From Clostridia bacterium (GTDB lineage Bacteria; Bacillota; Clostridia; Oscillospirales; Acutalibacteraceae): a stretch of DNA of 64,000 nt. This document shows positions 53,207 to 62,755 of the stretch, in pieces. The stretch is taken from the NCBI GenBank assembly GCA_017465465.1, contig JAFTWE010000054.1, positions 1-64,000 on the forward strand, in the 5' to 3' direction. The translations under genes and the position numbers were made by a program. Under the pieces are notes generated by a model. It ran no database searches, was not told the DNA's origin, and saw only the letters and a program-made list of their open reading frames with translations. Positions within the stretch are counted from its first letter, which is position 1; each line of letters starts with the position of its first letter.

Positions 53207-54139
53207 ATGAAAGCTTATTTAGGTATTGACACCAGTAATTACACCACCTCCTGCGCACTGTATTTGCCAAAAACGGGTGAGGTTATTCAAAGAAAAAAGC
53301 TGTTACCGGTTAAAGTGGGTGAATTGGGGCTTCGTCAGAGTGACGCAGTTTTTCACCATACTGTGCAGCTTCCCGAGCTTATGAATGAGCTTTTTTCTGA
53401 GTTCGACGGTGAAATTGCGGGGGTCGGCGTGTCCGATGCTCCGAGGAGGGTCAAGGGCTCATATATGCCTTGCTTTTTGTCGGGTGTGAATGCGGCGAAT
53501 TCCTTTTCTCTTGCTGTTAAAAAGCCTCTTTACCGCTTTTCTCATCAGCAGGGTCACGTTGCGGCGGCTGTTTATTCTGTTAATAAGCCAGAGCTTTTTG
53601 AAAAGCCTTTTCTTGCTTTTCATGTGTCCGGCGGAACAACTGATGCTTTGCTTGTAAAGCCCGATAAGGAAAGTATAATTTCCTGTGAAATGCTTGCATC
53701 TTCCCTTGATTTGAAAGCAGGTCAGGCGGTTGACAGAGTGGGCGTTATGCTGGGCTATCCCTTCCCTGCAGGGAAGTATGTGGACGAGCTTGCTTTAAAA
53801 AGCGAGAAGAAATATAAAATCAATGTAAAAATCAAAGACGGCAGCTGTTGCCTTTCGGGTGTTGAAAATAAGTGCAAGGCAATGCTTCAAAACGGCGAAA
53901 GCCGTGAGGATATCTGCCGTTATTGCATAGACTATATTATGGCTGCCCTTACCAAAATGGCAGAATATCAGCTTGAAAGGTTGGGCGATATGCCTATACT
54001 TTTTTCAGGCGGAGTTATGTCAAGCAAGGTGATAAGTGCCGAGCTTACAAAACGCTTCGGAGCGTACTTTGCAAAGCCTGAATTTTCCTGTGACAATGCC
54101 GCAGGAATTGCGTATTTAACCAAATTAAAAAATGAGTGA
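53207..54139 (+). CDS. TsaD/Kae1-family paralogue (M22-like), unknown function
   Basis: A 310-residue protein of the ASKHA fold, in the TsaD (Kae1/Gcp) family. YLGIDTSNYTTSCAL is the phosphate loop. The metal-binding histidines are H113 and H117 in SHQQGHVAAA. VSGGTTDALLV and ILFSGGVMSSK also match. True TsaD makes the tRNA modification t6A with TsaB and TsaE, and usually sits elsewhere. This copy is somewhat short and diverged, with an altered DAPRRVKGSYMPC segment in place of the usual GPG loop. It lies 2 bases after nusB and overlaps xseA. It may be a paralogue of unknown role rather than the t6A enzyme. Confidence 0.78.
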   Translation: MKAYLGIDTSNYTTSCALYLPKTGEVIQRKKLLPVKVGELGLRQSDAVFHHTVQLPELMNELFSEFDGEIAGVGVSDAPRRVKGSYMPCFLSGVNAANSFSLAVKKPLYRFSHQQGHVAAAVYSVNKPELFEKPFLAFHVSGGTTDALLVKPDKESIISCEMLASSLDLKAGQAVDRVGVMLGYPFPAGKYVDELALKSEKKYKINVKIKDGSCCLSGVENKCKAMLQNGESREDICRYCIDYIMAALTKMAEYQLERLGDMPILFSGGVMSSKVISAELTKRFGAYFAKPEFSCDNAAGIAYLTKLKNE

Positions 54140-54143
54140 TTGT

Positions 54144-55352
54144 ATGAAAACACCGCCTGTACTGACGGTCACACAATTAAATACTTATATAAAATCTGTA
54201 ATCGATTCCGATTTGAATCTGAACAATGTTTTTTTGCAGGGTGAAATTTCAAACTTCACCAACCATTATCGGACAGGTCATTATTATATGAGCATCAAAG
54301 ACGGTGAAAGCTCAATAAAAGCCGTTATGTTCAAATATTCAAATCAGCGCCTTCGATTTATGCCCGAAAACGGAATGAGCGTTATTTTAAGGGGCAGAGT
54401 TTCTGTTTTTGAACGCGACGGTCAGTATCAGCTTTATATTGACGATATGCAGCCCGACGGTGCAGGAGCATTGGCTTTAGCCTTTGAACAGCTTAAGCAA
54501 AAGCTTGCTTCTCAAGGACTTTTTGACAGTGACCGAAAAAAGCCCATTCCCTTTATGCCTAAGCGTATCGGCGTGGTTACATCTAACACGGGTGCCGCCG
54601 TTCACGATATTATCAATGTAATTTCAAGAAGATTTCCTATGACGGAGCTGATAATTGCCCCTGTTCAGGTGCAGGGAGCTTCGGCGGCGGGGCAGATTGC
54701 AAGAGCTATCAGAGAGTTTAACCTCACCGACGGTGCCGATGTGCTCATCGTGGGCAGAGGCGGCGGCTCGGCCGAAGATTTGTGGGCTTTTAATGAAGAA
54801 ATGGTAGCCTTGGCGGTTGCTGATTCAGATATCCCCGTAATATCTGCCGTTGGTCACGAAACTGACTTCACAATCTGCGACTTTGTTGCGGATTTAAGAG
54901 CACCCACTCCCTCTGCGGCGGCTGAATTGGCTGTTCCCGATTGGAGAGAGCAGAAGCTTTATATTGACGCTTTGTTTAATCAATGCAAAGAAACTCTTCT
55001 TATGAAAATTCAGAATGAAGAGGACAATCTCCGTTTTATTCAAAAACGGCTTGATTATGCCAACCCATTGACGGTTATTGAAAATAAAATTCAGACTCTC
55101 GACATTTTATCGCAAAAAATCTATGATAAGGTGAGAGAGAATTTTGCAATAAAATCAGGTGAGTTTGCGGCAATTCTTGCAAAGCTTGATGCACTTAACC
55201 CAATGAAGGTTATGCAGCGAGGCTATGCAATAGCTTATCAAAATGAAACTGCCGTAACCTCTGTTGCAAATATAAACACAGGTGACAAATTAAAAATCCG
55301 ACTTCTTGACGGCGCAGTTAATGTAACCGTTGACAGCAAGGAGAGTAATTAA
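54144..55352 (+). CDS. xseA: Exodeoxyribonuclease VII large subunit
   Basis: XseA is the catalytic subunit of ExoVII. The 402-residue protein has an N-terminal OB-fold (about 5-100, LTVTQLNTYIKSVI to RGRVSVFERDGQYQLY) and the catalytic core with VVTSNTGAAVHDI, GRGGGSAEDLWAFNEE and VGHETDFTICDFVADLRAPTPSAAAE. The latter contains the known active-site segment. ATG 54144 gives the usual short N-terminus. ATG 54132, four codons earlier and overlapping the preceding gene, is the alternative. Neither has a strong ribosome site, so coupling to the upstream gene is likely. Confidence 0.94.
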   Translation: MKTPPVLTVTQLNTYIKSVIDSDLNLNNVFLQGEISNFTNHYRTGHYYMSIKDGESSIKAVMFKYSNQRLRFMPENGMSVILRGRVSVFERDGQYQLYIDDMQPDGAGALALAFEQLKQKLASQGLFDSDRKKPIPFMPKRIGVVTSNTGAAVHDIINVISRRFPMTELIIAPVQVQGASAAGQIARAIREFNLTDGADVLIVGRGGGSAEDLWAFNEEMVALAVADSDIPVISAVGHETDFTICDFVADLRAPTPSAAAELAVPDWREQKLYIDALFNQCKETLLMKIQNEEDNLRFIQKRLDYANPLTVIENKIQTLDILSQKIYDKVRENFAIKSGEFAAILAKLDALNPMKVMQRGYAIAYQNETAVTSVANINTGDKLKIRLLDGAVNVTVDSKESN

Positions 55353-55353
55353 A

Positions 55354-55548
55354 ATGAAAAATATGACTTACGAAAAGGCAGTTAAGCGCCTTGAAGAAAT
55401 AGTTGAACAGCTTGATTCAGGAAAGCTCACTCTTGATGAATCATTAAAATTATTTGAAGAAAGCACAGTTCTCACAGCATTTTGCAACAAAGGCCTTGAA
55501 AATGCCAAGCTTAAAATTACGGAGCTTTCAAAAAAGGAAGATGAATAA
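55354..55548 (+). CDS. xseB: Exodeoxyribonuclease VII small subunit
   Basis: A 64-residue two-helix protein with the XseB core YEKAVKRLEEIVEQLDSGKL followed by LDESLKLFEESTVL. It forms the regulatory partner of XseA. The start is ATG 55354 with AAGGAG nine bases before it; the open frame begins eight codons upstream, inside the xseA end. The stop overlaps the ATG of ispA by one base. Confidence 0.94.
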   Translation: MKNMTYEKAVKRLEEIVEQLDSGKLTLDESLKLFEESTVLTAFCNKGLENAKLKITELSKKEDE

Positions 55549-56396
55549 TGGATTTTCTTAAACTTGTAAATGAAGCCCTGGAAGAATTTCTTCCCAAAAG
55601 TGAAGATGTTGTTTCTCAGGCTATGAAATACAGTGTCAGAAACGGCGGCAAAAGAATCCGCCCCATACTTGCGTTGGAATTTTGCAAAGCTTGCGGTCAT
55701 AACCCCGAAAAGGCTTTGCCCTTTGCCTGCGCAGTTGAAATGATACACACATATTCACTCATTCACGACGATTTGCCCTGTATGGATGATGATGATTACC
55801 GCAGAGGTAAGCCCTCTTGCCATATTGCTTTTGGTGAAGCCAACGCTCTTTTGGCAGGCGATGCACTTCTGACACTTGCTTTTGAAACTGTTACAAAGGC
55901 AGATTTACCTGCTGAAAGCGTAGTTAAAGCGGTGAAAGAGCTTTCTTTTTCTGCCGGTATTCTCGGTATGGTGGGCGGTCAGGTGCTTGATTTGCAAAAT
56001 GAAAATAAAGCACTTACCCTGCAACAGCTTGAGGGAATTCACAACCTCAAAACAGGTGAGCTTATCCGTGTTGCCTGTGTGCTTGGTTGCATTGCCGCAG
56101 GGGCTGATGATGAAAAAATCAAAGCCGCTGAGGAATATGCAAAGGGAATCGGTCTTACCTTTCAGATTGTGGATGATATTCTCGATGTTACAAGTGATGC
56201 CGAAACATTAGGTAAGCCAATCGGAAGTGATGCCGAAAATCAAAAAACAACCTATGTTTCTCTTCTTGGTATCGAAAAATCAAAAGAAATTGCGGCTGAG
56301 CTTACCAAAAAAGCAATAACAGCCCTTGCCGCATTTAACGAAAGCACTGAGTCTTTGGCACAGCTTGCGGAAAAATTACAGAACAGAAAAAAGTGA
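55548..56396 (+). CDS. ispA: Polyprenyl (farnesyl/geranylgeranyl) diphosphate synthase
   Basis: A 282-residue E-isoprenyl diphosphate synthase. The first aspartate-rich motif is HDDLPCMDDDD and the second is VDDILD; GGKRIRP is the isopentenyl diphosphate-binding segment. It condenses C5 units to farnesyl diphosphate for quinones, undecaprenyl carriers and others. Its place directly before dxs fits isoprenoid precursor supply. Confidence 0.94.
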   Translation: MDFLKLVNEALEEFLPKSEDVVSQAMKYSVRNGGKRIRPILALEFCKACGHNPEKALPFACAVEMIHTYSLIHDDLPCMDDDDYRRGKPSCHIAFGEANALLAGDALLTLAFETVTKADLPAESVVKAVKELSFSAGILGMVGGQVLDLQNENKALTLQQLEGIHNLKTGELIRVACVLGCIAAGADDEKIKAAEEYAKGIGLTFQIVDDILDVTSDAETLGKPIGSDAENQKTTYVSLLGIEKSKEIAAELTKKAITALAAFNESTESLAQLAEKLQNRKK

Positions 56397-56407
56397 AGTG
56401 AAAATTG

Positions 56408-58264
56408 ATGGATAAAATTAAATATTTAGACAAAATCAATTCTCCCTCTGATATTAAAAATTTTAACGATTCTCAGCTTGCTGAGCTTGCTCAGGAAATC
56501 AGAGAAGTTTTAATTGAAACTGTTTCTCAGAACGGCGGTCATCTTGCATCAAATTTAGGTGCAGTAGAGCTGACTTTAGCTATCCACCGCAGCTTTGATT
56601 CTCCTAAAGATAAAATCGTGTGGGATGTAGGCCATCAGATTTATACCCACAAGCTTCTGACGGGAAGATATGAGCAGTTTCATACCTTGAGAAAAAAAGA
56701 CGGCCTTTCAGGCTTTTCACGCCCTGATGAAAGTGAACACGACACCTTTTACAGCGGTCACAGCAGTGTTTCAATTTCTTCTGCTTACGGTCTTTCCTGC
56801 GCTAATTCAATTAAGGGCAATCAGCATTATTCTGTTGCTGTTATCGGTGACGGCTCTTTAACAGGCGGACTTGTATATGAGGCTCTTAATAATGCAGGCC
56901 GCTCCAAAAGTAAGCTGATAATCATTCTCAATGACAATGAAATGTCAATTTCGGAAAATGTTGGCTCAATGGCCCGTTACCTTGCAATAACACGCTCCAA
57001 AAAGCGCTATGTTACTATGAAGGATAAGCTTGAAAGAGCTTTGAGTATGATTCCTTTTGTTGGAAAAAAGCTTGCAGATTCCGTATTCAGACTTAAAACA
57101 AAAATTAAAAATCTTATTTATAAAAGCACAATGTTTGAGGATATGGGTATTCGTTATATGGGACCTATTGACGGTCATAACATTGAGCAGATGTGTGAAG
57201 CTATTGAAACAGCAAAAAGCGTTAAGGGTCCTGTTTTGCTTCATGTGAGCACCGTTAAGGGTAAGGGCTATGATTACGCCGAAAAATCCCCGTCTGTATT
57301 CCACGGTATTTCGAAGTTTGACATAGATACAGGTGAATACAAAAACAGCGGTGTAACCTTCGGCGGTGAATTCGGTGAGCTGATGTGCAAAATGGCATCT
57401 CAGGATAAGCGGATTTGCCTTATCACCGCCGCAATGTCTTTGGGCACAGGCCTTGAAAAATTCAGCAAAGATTACAGTAACAGATTTTTTGATGTCGGCA
57501 TTGCTGAGGAGCACGCGGTTACCTTTGCCTCAGGGCTTTCAAAGGGCGGAATGTTGCCCGTGTTTGCGGTGTATTCCACATTTTTACAGCGTTGCTACGA
57601 CCAGATAATTCACGACGGCGCATTGCAGAATCAGCGCATGGTGCTTGCCATTGACAGAGCAGGCTTTGTGGGTGATGACGGTGAAACCCACAACGGCTTA
57701 TATGATGTTTCATTTTTAGGAAGTATTCCTAATGTTACTATTTATTCTCCGTCAACCTATGATGAAATGAAAATTGCTTTCGGTAACGCATTTTACCGTG
57801 ACAGCGATGTTGTGGCTGTCCGTTATCCCAGGGGCGGTGAGTATGAAATTCCCGAAGATTTTGAGCCGTCACTGAAAACTTATGATTTATACGGTGAAAT
57901 GAGCGATACCTTGATTGTAACCTATGGCAGAATTTTCGGTCCTGCCTGCAAGGCTCAGAAGCAATTAAAAGATAAGGGCATTTCTGCTTGTGTGTTAAAG
58001 CTCAACAGAATAAGACCCATTGACCCCGAAGCAATAGAAATTGCCGCAAGGAGTAAAAATATTTTCTTCTTTGAAGAGGGTGTACGCTCAGGCTCAGTCG
58101 GAGAAAAGCTTGCCGCAACCCTGCTTCAGAAAGGCTACAAAGGCTCATACAGCCTTACCGCTGTTGATGATTGCTTTGTTAAGCAGTCGTCGGTTCCCCA
58201 GTTAATGAAACAGTACGGATTTGATGCAGATTCTATTGCAGAAAAAGTCCACAGAGGTGTATAA
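56408..58264 (+). CDS. dxs: 1-deoxy-D-xylulose-5-phosphate synthase
   Basis: DXS condenses pyruvate and glyceraldehyde 3-phosphate, the first step of the MEP isoprenoid pathway, with thiamine diphosphate. The 618-residue protein has GDGSLTGG with the later NDNEMSIS for the cofactor and Mg2+, the VGHQIYTHKLLTGR segment with a catalytic histidine, GIAEEHAVTFASG, and DRAGFVGDDGETHNGLYD. Length is normal. ATG 56408 is preferred over the adjacent TTG 56405. The ribosome site (AGTGAAGTG) is weak. Confidence 0.97.
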   Translation: MDKIKYLDKINSPSDIKNFNDSQLAELAQEIREVLIETVSQNGGHLASNLGAVELTLAIHRSFDSPKDKIVWDVGHQIYTHKLLTGRYEQFHTLRKKDGLSGFSRPDESEHDTFYSGHSSVSISSAYGLSCANSIKGNQHYSVAVIGDGSLTGGLVYEALNNAGRSKSKLIIILNDNEMSISENVGSMARYLAITRSKKRYVTMKDKLERALSMIPFVGKKLADSVFRLKTKIKNLIYKSTMFEDMGIRYMGPIDGHNIEQMCEAIETAKSVKGPVLLHVSTVKGKGYDYAEKSPSVFHGISKFDIDTGEYKNSGVTFGGEFGELMCKMASQDKRICLITAAMSLGTGLEKFSKDYSNRFFDVGIAEEHAVTFASGLSKGGMLPVFAVYSTFLQRCYDQIIHDGALQNQRMVLAIDRAGFVGDDGETHNGLYDVSFLGSIPNVTIYSPSTYDEMKIAFGNAFYRDSDVVAVRYPRGGEYEIPEDFEPSLKTYDLYGEMSDTLIVTYGRIFGPACKAQKQLKDKGISACVLKLNRIRPIDPEAIEIAARSKNIFFFEEGVRSGSVGEKLAATLLQKGYKGSYSLTAVDDCFVKQSSVPQLMKQYGFDADSIAEKVHRGV

Positions 58265-58265
58265 A

Positions 58266-59075
58266 TTGGCAGAAAAATTAAGGCTTGATACTGCTGTTTT
58301 TCAGCAGGGATTCACAGATTCAAGAGAAAAAGCAAAAGCCCTCATTATGGCAGGTCAGGTGTACCTCAATGGGCAGAAGGAGCTAAAGGGCGGCGCAACA
58401 GTCAAGCCCGATGATGTTATTGAAGTCAGGGGCAACACCAATCCCTTTGTCAGCCGCGGCGGATTAAAGCTTCAGAAAGCGGCAGAAAACTTTGATATCG
58501 ATTTAAAAGATTGTGTTTGTATGGATATCGGCGCTTCAACCGGCGGATTTTCTGATTGTATGCTTACCCACGGCGCAAAAAAGGTTTATGCCATTGATGT
58601 TGGCTACGGTCAGCTTGCATGGAAGCTTCGTACAGACGAGCGTGTTGTTAATATGGAAAGAACAAATTTCCGCTATGTTACTCACGAGCAGATTCCCGAA
58701 GATGTTGACTTTGCCAGCGTTGATGTTTCATTTATTTCTCTTAAAATTATTCTGCCTGTTATGCGTGAGCTTTTAAAATCTGACGGTCAGGCTGTTTGCC
58801 TTATTAAGCCTCAGTTTGAAGCAGGAAGAGAAAATATCGGCAAAAAGGGCGTTGTCCGTGACCCCGCCGTTCACGAAGATGTTGTTAAAACAATCTGTGA
58901 TTTTGCCGTTGCAACAGGCTTTTCCATTCTTAATCTTGATTTTTCTCCCATTAAAGGTCCTGAGGGGAATATTGAATACCTTATGCACATAAAGAAAAGT
59001 GAAAAGGGTGAAAATCTTTCTCAGGTTGACCCCCACGAGCTGGTAAGCCGTTCTCACGCTCAGCTTGATAAATGA
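58266..59075 (+). CDS. tlyA: TlyA-family rRNA methyltransferase
   Basis: A 269-residue protein with an N-terminal S4 RNA-binding domain (about 3-60) and an FtsJ/RrmJ-like methyltransferase domain: MDIGASTGGFSDCML is the SAM loop, AIDVGYGQLAWKLR follows, and VDVSFISLK and LIKPQFEAGRE match TlyA. TlyA in mycobacteria 2'-O-methylates rRNA, a basis for the name haemolysin TlyA. The start is TTG 58266, six bases after AGAGGTG; the longer open frame reaches back into dxs. Confidence 0.94.
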   Translation: MAEKLRLDTAVFQQGFTDSREKAKALIMAGQVYLNGQKELKGGATVKPDDVIEVRGNTNPFVSRGGLKLQKAAENFDIDLKDCVCMDIGASTGGFSDCMLTHGAKKVYAIDVGYGQLAWKLRTDERVVNMERTNFRYVTHEQIPEDVDFASVDVSFISLKIILPVMRELLKSDGQAVCLIKPQFEAGRENIGKKGVVRDPAVHEDVVKTICDFAVATGFSILNLDFSPIKGPEGNIEYLMHIKKSEKGENLSQVDPHELVSRSHAQLDK

Positions 59076-59089
59076 GGTGTAAAAATAAA

Positions 59090-59929
59090 ATGAAAACAGC
59101 AATTATACCTAATCTCACAAGAAAAAATGCCTATGATGTTACCGTGAGCCTTTGCAAAAAGCTCAGGGAGCTTGGCATTACATATATGCTTGATGAACAA
59201 CTGAACGGCGAGCTTTCAGAAGTGGATGCTGACTTTTTACCGTTTGAAAAAATGATTGATGAATGTGACATCATCATTCCCGCTGGCGGTGACGGAACAA
59301 TTCTTCACGCCGCCAAATTCGGAAAGCCTGTTCTTGGCATCAACGCAGGGCGCATTGCCTTTATGGCAGGTCTTGAGCCTACCGAGCTTGATTTGCTCAC
59401 TCATCTTAAAGACGGCAGCTACAAAACCGACAAACGAATGATGCTCACAGCAACTGCTAATGATTCTCAAAAGGAAATTGCTTGCACCCATTGCATTAAC
59501 GACGTGGTTGCCGCAAGAGGTGAGCAGATTAAAATGGTTGAAATTTCCGTTGAATGTGATAACAGACCCATTAACGATTATTTTACCGACGGAATAATTA
59601 TTGCAACCCCTACAGGCTCAACGGCATATAACCTTTCAGCAGGCGGTCCTGTGGTTGACCCGGAAATTGAAAGCCTGCTTCTTACCCCTGTTTGCACACA
59701 TTCGCTCTTTTCAAGAACGCTTATTTTTAAACCCGATGCTAAGCTTACCTTAAAAGCCCTTTCGGAGGAGGGAATGAGGGTATCATGCGACGGTGGGGAG
59801 CCCATAAATATTCCCTGCGGAGGCTTTATAACCGTTGAAAGAGCGCCTATGGATGCAGAATTTATAAGAATAAAAGCGGATGCTTTCCACGACATATTGA
59901 ATAACAAACTGGCACAAAGAAGACTCTGA
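59090..59929 (+). CDS. nadK: NAD kinase
   Basis: NadK phosphorylates NAD to NADP. The 279-residue protein has PAGGDGTILHAAK (catalytic aspartate), the NDVVAARGE segment, and TPTGSTAYNLSAGGPVV, all invariant in the family. The start is ATG 59090 with GAGGTG before it; six further codons upstream are open and overlap tlyA. argR follows after 19 bases. Confidence 0.96.
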   Translation: MKTAIIPNLTRKNAYDVTVSLCKKLRELGITYMLDEQLNGELSEVDADFLPFEKMIDECDIIIPAGGDGTILHAAKFGKPVLGINAGRIAFMAGLEPTELDLLTHLKDGSYKTDKRMMLTATANDSQKEIACTHCINDVVAARGEQIKMVEISVECDNRPINDYFTDGIIIATPTGSTAYNLSAGGPVVDPEIESLLLTPVCTHSLFSRTLIFKPDAKLTLKALSEEGMRVSCDGGEPINIPCGGFITVERAPMDAEFIRIKADAFHDILNNKLAQRRL

Positions 59930-59948
59930 TATAAAGAGAGGAAAAAAT

Positions 59949-60398
59949 ATGAAAAAGAACAGACACAGTGAAATATTGCGACTTATTTCACAGCACACAG
60001 TTTCTACTCAGGAAGAATTACTTGAAAAGCTTAAGGAATCAGGCTTTTCAACCACTCAGGCTACTGTTTCAAGAGATATCAAGGAGCTTAATCTCATTAA
60101 GCAGATGAACAAGCAGGGCGTTTACCGCTATGTTGAAAGCAAAAGTGAAACAGAAGAATATCTTTCAAAGTTTAACGCTATTTTTGCCCACTCGGTTATT
60201 TCTGCCGATTTTGCAGGCAATATGACCGTTATTAAATGTATTCAGGGTATGGCTCAGGCCGCTTGCGCTTCTTTTGACAGCATGCAGTGGGAGGGACTTG
60301 TGGGCACGATTGCAGGTGACGACACAATTTTTGCCCTTTGCAGAACTCCCGAGCTTGCTCAGGAGCTTGCGCTTTCAATTACAAAACTCATTAAATAA
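59949..60398 (+). CDS. argR: Arginine repressor
   Basis: ArgR/AhrC controls arginine synthesis and breakdown. The 149-residue protein has the N-terminal winged helix with STTQATVSRDIKEL and a C-terminal oligomerisation and arginine-binding domain with GTIAGDDTIF and its aspartate pair. No ARG-box operator is evident nearby. Its position between nadK and recN is the common Firmicute order. Confidence 0.96.
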   Translation: MKKNRHSEILRLISQHTVSTQEELLEKLKESGFSTTQATVSRDIKELNLIKQMNKQGVYRYVESKSETEEYLSKFNAIFAHSVISADFAGNMTVIKCIQGMAQAACASFDSMQWEGLVGTIAGDDTIFALCRTPELAQELALSITKLIK

Positions 60399-60409
60399 GG
60401 GTGACGGCA

Positions 60410-62071
60410 ATGCTTACAAGATTGAAAATTGAAAATATTGCAATCATTGAGCTTGCTGATATCAGCTTTGCAGACGGCTTTAATGTTATGACTGGTGAAA
60501 CAGGCGCAGGTAAGTCAATTATCATTGACTCTATCAATGCTGTTACAGGTGAACGCACCTCAAAGGAGCTTATCAGAACAGGCGCTCAGTCGGGCAAGGT
60601 TACAGCCGTTTTTGAAAATGTGAATAAAAGGGTTATATCCAAGCTTGAAGAAATGGGCATCGACGGGGATGATACCGTTATTCTCAGCCGAAATATAAAA
60701 AAAGACGGCAAGAATATCTGCACAGTTAACGGAACTCCGGTTACTGTTTCAATGCTCAAAAGCATCGGCGGAGAGCTTATAAATATTCACGGTCAGCATG
60801 ACAGCCAGTCACTTCTTCAAAGTGAAATGCATTGCGGATTTATTGACTCGTTTGGTGATTTGGGTGAGCTTCTCTCAGAATATTCAGGGGTCTACAACGA
60901 GCTTTGTGAAATAACGGCTCAGATTAAAAGCCTTGATATGGATGAACAGCAAAAAGCAAGGCGCATTGATATGCTCACTTTTCAGATAAATGAGCTTGAA
61001 GATGCCGATATTACAATCGGTGAAACTGAAGAATTAAAAGAGCGCAGAAGCTTTTTGAAAAATGCGCAGAAGATTATTGACGCTCTCAATACCGCATATT
61101 CCTATCTCTATTCTGACGGTGCAGGATGTGACAGTGTGAGCAACGCCGCTTATGAGGTTGAAGGTGTGCTTTCTTTTTATGACGGAGCTTCATCAGTTGC
61201 TCAGAGGCTCAATGATGCAAAATATGAGCTTGAAGATTGCTGTGATGAAATCCGCTCGCTGATTGCATCTGCTGATTCTGACCCTGCGGAGCTTGACAGC
61301 GTGGAAGAAAGATTGGATTTACTCCACCGCCTTTCATCAAAGTACGGTGCTGACGAAGAAGAAATGCTTGAGTTTTTGCAAAATGCAAAAGCCGAGCTTG
61401 AAACAATAACACTCTCAGAAGAAAGAACAGAAAAGCTCAAAGCAAAGCGGGAGCTTGTTTTGAAAAAGATCAAGGCTCTTGCCGCAGAGCTTACTTCTCA
61501 AAGGCTTGAAGCAGGGGAAAGGTTGGCGGCAAAAATCTGCTCAGAGCTTGAATTTTTAAATATGCCGAATATCACCTTCAAGGTGCACAGAGAAGAAAAG
61601 CCTCTTTCACCTGACGGATGTGACAGTATAGAATTTTTGATTTCTGCCAATGTGGGTGAAGAACCCAAGCCCCTTGCCAAAATTGCATCAGGCGGTGAGC
61701 TTTCACGAATAATGCTTGCAATTAAAAATTCTCTTGCTCAAAAAGACGGTACCGACACTATGATTTTTGACGAAATTGACACAGGTGTCAGCGGTGCTGC
61801 CGCAAGAAAAATTGCCGAAAAGCTGTTTGAAGTGTCCCGTGGCAGGCAGGTTATTTGTGTAACTCATCTTGCGCAGATTGCCGCATTTGCCGATTGCCAT
61901 AAGCTCATTTCAAAATATGTAGAAGGCGGCAAAACCTTTACCCGGGTGGATTCTCTTGACTATGACCAAAGAGCCGCAGAGCTTGCAAGAATAATGGGAG
62001 CAGGGGATAACGAGCAGGCGTTTATTGAAAGCGCCCGTGAGCTTCTTACCTCGGCAGGGGTCACAAAGTGA
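60410..62071 (+). CDS. recN: DNA repair protein RecN
   Basis: RecN is an SMC-like ATPase acting early in double-strand-break repair. The 553-residue protein has the P-loop TGETGAGKSIIIDS (about 30-43), a long coiled-coil centre (about 160-385), the signature LAKIASGGELSRIMLA and Walker B MIFDEIDTG. HGQHDSQSLL is the family Q/H block. The start is ATG 60410 after AAGGGTGA; GTG 60401 is the alternative. Confidence 0.96.
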   Translation: MLTRLKIENIAIIELADISFADGFNVMTGETGAGKSIIIDSINAVTGERTSKELIRTGAQSGKVTAVFENVNKRVISKLEEMGIDGDDTVILSRNIKKDGKNICTVNGTPVTVSMLKSIGGELINIHGQHDSQSLLQSEMHCGFIDSFGDLGELLSEYSGVYNELCEITAQIKSLDMDEQQKARRIDMLTFQINELEDADITIGETEELKERRSFLKNAQKIIDALNTAYSYLYSDGAGCDSVSNAAYEVEGVLSFYDGASSVAQRLNDAKYELEDCCDEIRSLIASADSDPAELDSVEERLDLLHRLSSKYGADEEEMLEFLQNAKAELETITLSEERTEKLKAKRELVLKKIKALAAELTSQRLEAGERLAAKICSELEFLNMPNITFKVHREEKPLSPDGCDSIEFLISANVGEEPKPLAKIASGGELSRIMLAIKNSLAQKDGTDTMIFDEIDTGVSGAAARKIAEKLFEVSRGRQVICVTHLAQIAAFADCHKLISKYVEGGKTFTRVDSLDYDQRAAELARIMGAGDNEQAFIESARELLTSAGVTK

Positions 62072-62078
62072 TGCGGTA

Positions 62079-62107
62079 TTGACTTTAGACACGATTTGGT
62101 ATAGAAT
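62079..62107 (+). promoter_or_regulatory. Sigma-A promoter for the surface protein gene
   Basis: TTGACT (62079-62084), a 17-base spacer and TAGAAT (62102-62107), about 35 bases before the ATG at 62143. The -35 begins 8 bases after the recN stop. Confidence 0.78.
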
Positions 62108-62142
62108 AGCCCCATAGTATTTTTTGAAAGGAATGTATAGTT

Positions 62143-62742
62143 ATGAAAAAGTTGTCAGGCATTATATTGGCTCTTGTTCTTTGCCTCTCACTTTCTGTTT
62201 GCGCTTTTGCTGTAGAGTCAACTCCACAGGTTGATGATGAATTGATAGCAGATATTGTTGACGGCGTTGGTGATTTGGTAGATGCTGAAAGCGAGGGCGA
62301 TGATGAAGCTCTTGAAAAGGCTATCGAAAATCTTTATGCTGACCTTCAGGTAGCTCAGCAGACAGGCGATATGTCAGCAATTATTGATTTGGTTGTTAAA
62401 TATGCTTTAAGTGAAGATGCCGATACAAGCGCTGTTTTCTCAGACCTTGCGGCTGTTGAGGCTGTTATTGAGCAGTTCCTCGTTGACGGCGGTTATGATG
62501 TTGAAGCTATTAAGAAGGAGCTTCAGTCAGGCTCAGCTCTCAACACTCTTGTTGGTCTTTACACAGGTGCAAATGAGCCAACTGCAGACGCAGGCAACAA
62601 TAATAACACCGAGGTTGAAGAAAATCAGCCTGAGGTTGAAAACCCCAGCACAGGTGACAGCTCAACAGGCGTTGCAGTTGCACTTTCAGCTCTTGCTGTT
62701 TCAGCTGCAGCAGTAATTGTTCTTTCTAAGAAAGAGGACTAA
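62143..62742 (+). CDS. Cell-wall-sorted surface protein, unknown function
   Basis: A 199-residue protein with a signal peptide (cleavage after about residue 23, CAFA-V), an acidic, helical Ala/Asp/Glu/Val-rich middle (about 25-140), an Asn/Glu/Pro-rich linker, and a C-terminal sorting signal: NPSTGDSS, one hydrophobic helix, then KKED. The NP.TG form resembles sortase motifs in Clostridia. No known enzymatic domain is visible. It has its own near-consensus promoter and terminator and so is monocistronic. GAAAGGA precedes the ATG. Confidence 0.8.
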   Translation: MKKLSGIILALVLCLSLSVCAFAVESTPQVDDELIADIVDGVGDLVDAESEGDDEALEKAIENLYADLQVAQQTGDMSAIIDLVVKYALSEDADTSAVFSDLAAVEAVIEQFLVDGGYDVEAIKKELQSGSALNTLVGLYTGANEPTADAGNNNNTEVEENQPEVENPSTGDSSTGVAVALSALAVSAAAVIVLSKKED

Positions 62743-62755
62743 TCAGCACACAAAA

